From positions 1 through 5,011 of the forward strand of contig QBUN01000242.1 in assembly GCA_013180565.1 (NCBI GenBank): 5,011 nt of DNA. The letters are read 5' to 3'. Within the stretch, counting starts at the first letter, position 1; each line of letters begins with the position of its first letter. Below, piece by piece: positions 1 through 5,011 of the stretch. The stretch comes from Candidatus Methanophaga sp. GoMg3.2. Lineage in GTDB: Archaea; Halobacteriota; Syntropharchaeia; Alkanophagales; Methanospirareceae. Position numbers and translations under genes: made by a program. The notes beneath the pieces were generated by a model. That model ran no database searches and was not told the origin of the DNA. It saw only the letters and a list, made by a program, of their open reading frames with translations.

Positions 1-168
1 CATATATATCTCTGAAAGCGCGTGTCGAAGGTATTCTATATGACCATTTTGGACTTAAGTGTATCAGGTCTCGAATTTTACAAATTGAGGAACGATACGA
101 ATTTTATCGCCGCAGAAAATCTATTTTACCCGTGCTTTTGGTGTGCATACATAAGCAGATTGAGTTAC
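1..168. other. Left flank of the transposase gene, no confident gene
   Basis: No confident gene is seen here. The + strand frame beginning at base 3 is open from the window edge to a TAG at 303-305. Before it enters the transposase gene its translation is rich in charged and aliphatic residues (for example GILYDHFGLKCIRSRILQ), so it could be the tail of a gene cut by the element. About 55 open codons outside the transposase is not statistically strong. The transposase frame itself is also open back to a GTG at base 22, but those 49 extra residues look unlike the family N-terminus. No convincing archaeal TATA/BRE promoter or clear terminal inverted repeat was found. Confidence 0.4.
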
Positions 169-1083
169 ATGAGACGACTCAATCAAAGAAAGATCCGGTG
201 GATCATACGGGAAATGGATCATGGAACTCCCAGCAGTTCAATTGCAGCCGTGCAGGAGGTAAGCCCGCGAAGAGTTCAGCAATTGTACAAACAGTACAAA
301 GATAGCGGTAAAATACCAGTTTTACAGAAGTGTGGCAGGGAAAAACGGGAGTTAACTGCAAACGAAAAGAGCATAATACTCGATGCTCATAAAGAATACA
401 AAGTAAATGCTTTAGCGTTGGAAAAAGTAATAGACAGGTATTATGGAGTGCATATACCCCACAATCGCATTCATCAAGTGCTTAAAACTAATAACAAAGC
501 AAAAGACGAGCCTAACAAACAAAAACAACGTAAATGGGTCAGATATGAACGAAAGCACAGTCTGAGTTTGGTGCATGTCGATTGGCACGAACACGGCGAT
601 ATACAGGTAATAGCGTATCTGGACGACGCTTCCAGGAAGATACTCGCCGCAGATGAGTTTGATAGTGCAAATATTGAGAATGGTATACGTATACTGGGCA
701 AAGCTGTCAAAGAAGTAGAATTTTACGGACCTATCAGAGCGTTACTTTCCGATAACGGCAGTGAGTTCTCGAGTCACTGGAAACACAAAAAAGAAGGTTC
801 GACCGGTATATTTCAGAAGCATCTGGAACAATATGGGATAAAACATATAACAACGAGCGTAAATCACCCGCAGACGAATGGTAAACTTGAGAAATGGTTC
901 GACTTGTACGAACGGAGGAGAGACGAATTTGATACGTTGGAGGGATTTATAGGCTGGTACAACGATAAGAGACCGCATGCAAGCCTGGATTTTGAGAATG
1001 CAGAAACGCCATCGGAAGCGTTCACGAGAAAATTGAGACCGGAGGATGTGTTCCATGCTATGGTGAACTTGTTTGGGTGGTGA
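169..1083 (+). CDS. IS481-type DDE transposase (integrase core, rve superfamily)
   Basis: Transposase that would cut and join the ends of its own element. The 304-residue product has an N-terminal helix-turn-helix region (about residues 4-45, starting MRRLNQRKIRWIIREM), a linker with a second helical region (about 60-108), and an RNase H-fold integrase core (about 132-290). The expected catalytic triad is present: D138 in HVDWH, D195 in LSDNGSEF, and E241 in NGKLEKWF, with spacing D-x56-D-x45-E. The motifs NHPQTNGKLEKWF and YNDKRPHASL are typical of IS481/IS3-like integrase cores. Length and motifs suggest an intact protein. The ATG at 169 is preferred over an in-frame GTG at 22 because the family begins near MRRLNQRK; the upstream ribosome-binding signal is weak (TGAG at 161-164). 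It stands alone, with no partner orfA. Assignment to IS481 rather than a related rve family is by recognition, not by search. Confidence 0.92.
   Translation: MRRLNQRKIRWIIREMDHGTPSSSIAAVQEVSPRRVQQLYKQYKDSGKIPVLQKCGREKRELTANEKSIILDAHKEYKVNALALEKVIDRYYGVHIPHNRIHQVLKTNNKAKDEPNKQKQRKWVRYERKHSLSLVHVDWHEHGDIQVIAYLDDASRKILAADEFDSANIENGIRILGKAVKEVEFYGPIRALLSDNGSEFSSHWKHKKEGSTGIFQKHLEQYGIKHITTSVNHPQTNGKLEKWFDLYERRRDEFDTLEGFIGWYNDKRPHASLDFENAETPSEAFTRKLRPEDVFHAMVNLFGW
169..1083 (+). mobile_element. IS481-like insertion sequence, core only, ends unresolved
   Basis: A stand-alone transposase gene with poorly coding flanks implies an insertion sequence of roughly 1.0-1.1 kb. Only the coding core is given because the termini cannot be fixed by eye. 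The best terminal candidates are TGTATC at 60-65 on the left and the complement of AAAACACA ending at 1146 on the right. They share TGT ends, but the inverted repeat is poor and the flanking CTTAAG / CTTTAT do not form an exact target duplication. The right end must lie between 1084 and about 1240, where the surface-protein homology begins. Confidence 0.6.
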
Positions 1084-1219
1084 TTGGTATGAGTAAATCT
1101 ATTTAGAGTAATACGGAACTAGGCGAAATTAATTCAGGAAAACACACTTTATGGTAGTTTAATTTGCAAACACGATGAAAATGTTGGGTACGATGGATGA
1201 AAAATTAAAAAATCACTGA
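1084..1219. other. AT-rich non-coding junction between transposase and surface-protein fragment
   Basis: All three + strand frames contain stops throughout this stretch, and no recognisable protein or structured RNA is seen. The longest start-to-stop frame here is a 14-codon one from the ATG at 1174, judged not to be a gene. The region should contain the right end of the insertion element and its junction with the interrupted locus, but I could not place the junction to the base. Confidence 0.6.
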
Positions 1220-1225
1220 CTTTTT
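1207..1225. terminator. Near-palindrome ending in a T-run, possible terminator
   Basis: Six A residues, TCA, a central C, TGA, C, then five T residues form a 19-bp near-perfect palindrome centred at 1216, with a single A/C mismatch. The T-run on the + strand could support archaeal transcription termination downstream of the transposase. With essentially no loop it is a weak RNA hairpin, so it may instead be an element-end or protein-binding palindrome. The last in-frame stop before the long open frame (TGA, 1217-1219) lies within it. Confidence 0.35.
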
Positions 1226-4200
1226 CTATTGTGCCATTTCGAGCTGCAACGAACGCCATTGGGTGGTCAAGAAGTGCATTTTACTAAGGAAGAGAAAGGA
1301 TCAAGTGAAAGTCATAGTGTTCCTTGCGATCTGACCACGGTGTATCTCAAGATCACGAAGCAAAATAGCACTTACACCGGTTACTGGAGTACCGATGGCT
1401 CCAGTTGGACTAAGGTTTACCAGTACAAAGATCTCAAGTTCTCCAACCTCAAGATCGGATTCAGTGCGTACAATGGTCGTTCATTCGCACCTGAGATTCC
1501 TGCTGATTTCGATTACATCTGTGTGGCCCCAATAGGTGCTGTGCCCACACCGACACCAACGCCGAGTCCCACGCAGCAATTAAAAATATCGGATTTACGG
1601 GGGACTCTCAACACCGATAATGAATGCAACCTGTACGTGGCTGACTATGGCAATAACCAAGTGAAAATGATCAATCCTGATGGAAGCGCTACCACCTACG
1701 CAAGTGGAATTGATCGACCCCGCTACCAAGTATTTGACTCCGCCGGGAACTTATATGTGGGCTCCTTTGACGGGAATATCTATAATGTCTCGGCTTCCGG
1801 GGGAAAGACAATCGTTGCAAGTGGAATCTGGAGCCCACAGGGTATGGGTTTCGACAGTGCTGGTAACATCTACGTGGCTGGCGGTTACGACGGAAAAATA
1901 CACTGCATAGCTCCCGATGGATCCAAGACCACTATGGATTCCGGTTTCGCCTATCCCAAGCATCTGGCAGTTTACTCTGATGGAACTATGTACGTTGTTG
2001 AGAACCAAGGGACCTTGATTGTCAGGATTACTCCAGAGGGTGGAAAAACAAGCCTGATAGATCTTGGTGAGACTATATCGGGTATGGCAACTGACGGAGA
2101 ATACCTTTACGTATCCCACGCGGATAAAATATCCAGGATAGATACCTCTGGACAGGTCACCCAGATTGCAACCGATCTTGATCAGCCCAGCAGCCTAACA
2201 GTATGTAACGGCAGCGTTTTTGTCACTGTAAGTGACGGAATTGTGAAGCTGCAGATTTCTCTCGTGTCAGGAGCATTAAAAATATCTGATTTGCAGCCTG
2301 GTCCTGAGGATGGTAAGGATGTGCATGTTTATAGCTACACGTACAGAAATTGGGATAATGCAAATTGGGGTACTTACCCCGTGCTTGTGGTTAGTTACAA
2401 GGGGATACATTCGGGAGTGGATTGCATAGATAGAACTTACATTGAATTTGATTTATCCTCGTTGCCAAGCGATAGGGAGATAGCTAATGCAACACTGAGC
2501 CTCTATTGCTATAATCAGGAAGGAGAAGGTGCTGAGTATGCCGTGTACAGGGTGACGGAACCATGGGCTGAGGGCGAGGGAACCTACCATTCCGGGGAGG
2601 TTGAGCCTACTGCACCAGAGCCAGGGATAACCTGGAATCGACAACCTTCTTTCGATTCAACTCAAGCTTATGCCACGGAGTTCATAGCCCCGGGTAGTGC
2701 CCCACGATGGATCAATCTCGATGTAACTAAGCTGGTCGAGAACTGGTATGACGGGAGCTTGCCAAACTACGGAATAGTGTTGAGGCTTGTCGAGGAAAAT
2801 GGCTCTGTTAAAGTTCTCTATTTTCACTCCTCGGAGAGTGAGGAGGCAGAGCTAAGACCAAAATTAGTGGTGACGTTTTCTGGGGGAGAACAACCTGTCC
2901 CCACGCCAGGTGCAGGGCTCGTCCTCCACCTCCCGTTTGACGGTAGCTACAACGACACTTCAGGATATGGGAACAACGGCACACCCAGGGGAAACATGCA
3001 CTTCACCCCCGGTGTGGTTGGGCAGCAAGCTGCATACTTTGATGGAAAGAGCTATGTTGAGATCCCAGACAGCAACTCGCTGGACCTTTCAAGAGCCTTC
3101 ACCTTTTCCGTTTGGCTGTATAAGGAGGATGCAGGATCAGGTGGATGGGCGGTCGTACTGTCAAAAGGGGACACAGCTGCGACAGACGATAATTCCCCCT
3201 ATGCTCTGTTCCACGCATCTGGACTGTCGCCAACCGTGCGGCTAACGAAGGACAATAGGTATACCTACCTCACATCCGCGGGGGCAAAAACGGATTTCAA
3301 GCAGTGGCATCACCTTGGTGTAACCTGGGACGGGAGGGATGTGAAGTTCTATGTCGATGGACTGCGAACAGACACGCAGACATGGGAAGGCCCTCTTCCC
3401 AACTCGGCGCGCAGCCTCCTCATAGGCTGTGATCCTCCAGGCGCCACCGAATACTTTAGAGGAATGATGGACGACCTGAGGATATATGACTATGCCCTCT
3501 CGGCTAGTGACGTCCAATCTGTCTACTCGGGCGCAGGACCTGCTCCAACATCAACACCTAGTCCCACGCCAGCAGGACACAAACTCGTTGCGTATTATCC
3601 ACTGGATGGGGACACGCAAGACCATTCGGGGAATGGGAATCACGGCACAAACCACGGTGCTACTTTTGTCTCTGGGATTAGTGGGCAGGCGTTGAGTTTT
3701 GATGGAAAGGACGATTATATTAGTACAGATTACACTCAAAATGGTGTTACAGGATATACAATAGAAGTATGGGTAAAAACTACGGATTCTTGCAACAAAA
3801 AGACTTTTGTTCAAGATCGGGGTTCTGGTGCAGGAAAAAGTCTTACTTTGGGTATGGGTCAAAGCGGTGGTGGATTTGGTTCTAGTGGTCAAGTTTTCTA
3901 TATACTTGATAGCGCGGGTATAGATACCGGTGTTCATTCAGTTCAAACTATAAATGATAACAATTGGCATCATGTAGTTGGCGTATGGAGTGCTCCTCCT
4001 GAAACAGAAATAGATCCATCGCAGTTCAAAATATATATAGATGGTGTCCAGGTAACAACCACAAGTGGAAATTGTGATAGTAGTAGCCACCCTAAATCGC
4101 CTTTAACTGGTTTGGGCGGAACTAAAATAGCCAGACACGATGCTTGGAATACTAATTTCAATGGCATCATTGACGAAGTCTGCATATACAACTATGCCTT

Positions 4201-5011
4201 AACTGCTAGTGAAATCAAAGCAAATTATAATAAAATTAAAGTTCCAACACCCCCACCAACAGGTGTACTCCTAGACGATTTTAACGATAACACCATTAAT
4301 CATACACTCTGGGTCGCCCATGTAACCGGTTCTGGCCCAACAATTGCCGAAACCAATCAAAGAGTGGAAATCACAATTCCGGCTGACTCATCAGGAGAGC
4401 TTTTTGGGGCTGGGTACAGTAGTATCTGCAAGTTGAGAGGAGACTTCGATATACAAGTTGATTATGAACTTCTTGTTTGGCCAAGTGCAAATGGTGTTAG
4501 GATGGGTTTATCAGCAGGGGGAAGACACGGACACATGGAACGGGTTAGTTTTAGCTCGAGTGATTTTCCAGTGAAACCCCGCGAAGTGTACCTCACCCAC
4601 TTTGCTGATGGTGTTCATGGAATAACTGCCACAAGTGATTTATCAGGTAAATTAAGACTGGTAAGAAAGGGCAGCATGCAGACAGGATATTATTTCGATT
4701 CTGGCTCCATTAACTGGATTGCTATACACTCCGCATCTGTGACTACTGCCGACACATCTTTTTCAATCGGTGCATGGAGTGCTGACAACTGTTTTGCAAA
4801 CCAAAAGGTAAAGATAGCATTTGACAATCTCGTTGTGAATCAGGGAGAGGTGATTTGCCCCGGCACAACAACACCTACTTGGTGTGATTATTTTGACAGC
4901 GCATCTCTCGACCCACGATGGTCTTGGGTGCGTGAAGACCCTACCCATTGGAGTTTGACAGATCATCCCGGCTCCCTGCGCCTCCCCCCCCAGCGGGGAG
5001 CCCTCTACCCA
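1220..5011 (+). CDS. Giant modular surface/secreted protein, 5'-truncated and running off the window
   Basis: One frame stays open for 1264 codons, from just after a TGA at 1217-1219 to the last base. Residues below count from base 1220. Module order: C-terminal half of a DUF1349/GH43-C-like concanavalin domain (7-102), P/T linker (109-120), six-blade beta-propeller (130-347), DNRLRE/CBM96-like domain (353-553), LamG-like domain 1 (567-770), LamG-like domain 2 (788-1004), unassigned 'DDFND' domain (1016-1207), and the start of another GH43-C/DUF1349-like domain (1221-1264). Such strings of carbohydrate- or ligand-binding folds on Pro/Thr linkers are typical of exported adhesins, sheath or cell-wall proteins; sequons such as NST, NDT and NGT would suit archaeal N-glycosylation. 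No signal peptide or credible start exists: TTG 1229, GTG 1274 and ATG 1667 all fall inside domains, and the protein begins in mid-domain beside the transposase. I infer loss or separation of the 5' end by the element. A program may call a start at 1274, where GGTGGT lies upstream, but it would be non-native. Confidence 0.88.
1238..1525 (+). other. Domain: C-terminal half of a DUF1349/GH43-C-like concanavalin fold
   Basis: Residues 7-102 of the long frame. The order ELQRTPLGGQEVHF, TTVYLKITKQNSTYTGYWS, TDGSSWTKV, NLKIGFSAYNG, PADFDYICV matches the closing strands of beta-xylosidase-C-terminal / DUF1349-type concanavalin domains. These end in a 'YLKI..G..YTGYYSTDG..WT' stretch and a 'DFDYI.V' strand. 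The first half of the fold, normally opening with a 'DDF...LDPRW' motif, is absent, which marks the break point in the gene. The family call is from pattern recognition. Confidence 0.7.
1544..1579 (+). other. Pro/Thr-rich interdomain linker
   Basis: Encodes PTPTPTPSPTQQ, a flexible extended linker of the kind that joins exported binding modules and is often O-glycosylated. Its AGTCCCACGC (1565-1574) recurs exactly at 3560-3569 in the linker between the two LamG domains. Confidence 0.8.
1579..1596 (+). repeat. Direct repeat copy 1 (LKISDL-coding)
   Basis: The 18 nt beginning ATTAAAAATATC match 2275-2292 with one mismatch (G versus T at the 13th base). Both copies are in the same reading frame and encode LKISDL. 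They lie 696 bp (232 codons) apart and bracket the propeller. Confidence 0.85.
1607..2260 (+). other. Domain: six-blade NHL/SMP-30-like beta-propeller
   Basis: Residues 130-347 contain six repeats of about 35-40 residues. Each is built around a 'D..GNLYV' strand followed by a 'G.I..I.PDG..T' strand: CNLYVADYGNNQVKMINPDG, SAGNLYVGSFDGNIYNVS, SAGNIYVAGGYDGKIHCI, SDGTMYVVENQGTLIVRI, DGEYLYVSHADKISRIDTSG, and NGSVFVTVSDGIVKL. This spacing is typical of NHL, SMP-30 or Vgb-type propellers, which bind ligands or partners and are sometimes enzymatic. No metal site or lyase motif can be asserted, so a binding role is assumed. The last blade is short and could close with strand exchange from the first. 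Confidence 0.75.
2275..2292 (+). repeat. Direct repeat copy 2 (LKISDL-coding)
   Basis: Second copy of the 18-nt near-identical repeat. Here it leads straight into the DNRLRE domain (LKISDLQPGPEDGKD), which is probably the original context of the motif. Confidence 0.85.
2276..2878 (+). other. Domain: DNRLRE / CBM96-like module (disaggregatase-related)
   Basis: Residues 353-553. Diagnostic pieces are LQPGPEDGKDVHVYSYT near the start, RTYIEFDLSSLPSDREIANA with strand LSLYCYN, YRVTEPWAEGEGTYHSG, ITWNRQPSFDS, WINLDVTKLVENWYDGSLPN, YGIVLR, and the closing FHSSES then LRPKLVVTF. This is the recognisable layout of the DNRLRE family, found in Methanosarcina disaggregatase-related proteins and in bacterial polysaccharide-active proteins, where a carbohydrate-binding role (CBM96) has been described. 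Full family length is present, so the domain looks intact. Binding of an extracellular polysaccharide is inferred, not visible from residues. Confidence 0.82.
2918..3529 (+). other. Domain: LamG-like jelly roll 1 (concanavalin A-like, Laminin_G_3 type)
   Basis: Residues 567-770. It opens with LVLHLPFDGSYNDTSGYGNN, then AAYFDGKSYVEIPDSNSLDL, FTFSVWLYK, WHHLGVTWDGRDVKFYVDG, LLIGCDPP and YFRGMMDDLRIYDYALSASD. These are the standard landmarks of LamG-like/concanavalin lectin domains in order: 'FDGS..D.SG.GN.G', 'FDG', 'WHH....DG....YVDG', and 'F.G..DD.RIY..ALS..D'. A complete domain; ligand unknown. Confidence 0.9.
3533..3580 (+). other. Pro/Thr/Ser-rich linker between LamG domains
   Basis: Encodes APTSTPSPTPAGH and neighbouring residues. 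The PSPT codons repeat the first linker exactly over ten bases (3560-3569 versus 1565-1574). Confidence 0.8.
3581..4231 (+). other. Domain: LamG-like jelly roll 2 (concanavalin A-like)
   Basis: Residues 788-1004, with the same fold order as the first copy: KLVAYYPLDGDTQDHSGNGN, ALSFDGKDDYISTDYT, YTIEVWVKT, NNWHHVVGVWS, FKIYIDGVQVTT, then FNGIIDEVCIYNYALTASEI. It is more divergent in the middle, with a Gly-rich stretch (GMGQSGGGFGSSGQ) and an extra acidic loop after WHH. Base composition drops sharply after the FDGK codons near 3700, unlike the first LamG copy. Confidence 0.88.
4265..4840 (+). other. Unassigned beta-rich 'DDFND' domain
   Basis: Residues 1016-1207, between a PTPPPTG linker and a GTTTPT linker. 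It opens with VLLDDFNDNTINHTLWVAHV, the 'DDF.....W' start common to concanavalin-like extracellular domains. Later parts include KLRGDFDIQVDYELLVWP, NGVRMGLSAGGR, GKLRLVRKGSMQTGYYFDSG, and the closing VKIAFDNLVVNQG. Strand order suggests another jelly roll related to DUF1349-like domains, but I do not recognise a named family. Full length is plausible. Confidence 0.55.
4880..5011 (+). other. Domain start: GH43-C / DUF1349-like concanavalin module, cut by window end
   Basis: Residues 1221-1264. WCDYFDSASLDPRWSWVR followed by EDPTHWSLTDHPGSLRL is highly characteristic of the N-terminal strands of the beta-xylosidase C-terminal concanavalin-like domain. Only about 44 residues are inside the window. 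The fragment at 1238-1525 appears to be the opposite half of the same or a sister family, so the full protein probably carries several such domains. It contains an 8-base C-run at 4984-4991. Confidence 0.75.

Noticed and set aside
22..168. N-terminal extension of the transposase from the GTG at 22
   Set aside because: The 49 extra residues do not resemble the family N-terminus, whereas MRRLNQRKIRW at 169 does; the open stretch is short enough to be chance.
105..168. Archaeal TATA-like promoter (AAAATCTATTTTA near 117-129) for the transposase
   Set aside because: The region is AT-rich throughout, and no clear TTTATATA-type box with a BRE at a sensible distance stands out.
60..1146. Terminal inverted repeats TGTATC (60) / TGTGTT (complement, ending 1146) with CTTAAG/CTTTAT flanks as IS ends
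   Set aside because: Only TGT and a few scattered positions match, and the flanks are not an exact duplication. Not enough to set element boundaries.
1544..1573. Short CCNAC-like tandem repeats as a CRISPR or microsatellite array
   Set aside because: They are simply the codons of a PTPTPTPSPT linker with varied third positions; no spacer structure.
1680..1910. 76-codon + strand frame inside the propeller region
   Set aside because: Out of frame with the long coding frame, low-complexity translation with no domain; a shadow.
2910..3245. 111-codon + strand frame over LamG 1
   Set aside because: Shadow of the long frame; the LamG motifs are encoded in the other frame.
3551..3937. 128-codon minus-strand frame over LamG 2
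   Set aside because: Antisense to clearly coding sequence, with no recognisable motif; also true of the other minus-strand frames in 1751-4966 and those opposite the transposase.
1274..5011. GTG at 1274 with GGTGGT upstream as the true start of the surface protein
   Set aside because: The GGTGGT encodes conserved Gly residues inside a domain. The start would fall in mid-fold and give no signal peptide.

Overview
The window looks archaeal, most likely from the methanogen or alkane/methane-oxidising euryarchaeal (Halobacteriota-type) lineages. This is an inference. It rests on frequent ATA, AGA and AGG codons, an IS481-type transposase resembling those of Methanosarcina relatives, and a surface protein that strings a DNRLRE/disaggregatase-type module together with LamG-like and concanavalin-like modules on Pro/Thr linkers. 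A bacterial origin is not excluded.

Layout: bases 1-168 are a short left flank with no confident gene, although one frame stays open and could be the tail of a broken gene. Bases 169-1083 encode an apparently intact DDE transposase (304 residues). Bases 1084-1219 are AT-rich and non-coding, ending in a 19-bp near-palindrome with a T-run. From 1220 to the last base a single + strand frame stays open for 1264 codons without a stop. It is the dominant feature of the window and is easy to miss, because it has no credible start and no stop here.

That frame encodes part of a very large, probably secreted or cell-surface modular protein. In order it carries: the C-terminal half of a concanavalin-like (DUF1349 / GH43 C-terminal-like) domain, a PTPTPTPSPT linker, a six-blade NHL/SMP-30-like beta-propeller, a DNRLRE (CBM96-like) module, two LamG-like jelly-roll domains separated by P/T linkers, an unassigned beta-rich 'DDFND' domain, and the N-terminal part of another GH43-C/DUF1349-like domain cut by the window edge. 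No catalytic domain, signal peptide, membrane anchor or dockerin is visible inside the window.

How the parts relate: the transposase gene lies just upstream of the point where recognisable protein homology starts in mid-domain. The simplest reading is that insertion of the element, or a rearrangement linked to it, removed or separated the 5' end of the surface-protein gene. The gene also shows module shuffling: an 18-nt near-direct repeat brackets the propeller cassette, linkers share short DNA identities, and base composition changes abruptly inside the second LamG domain. I see no RNA gene, CRISPR array or defence system.
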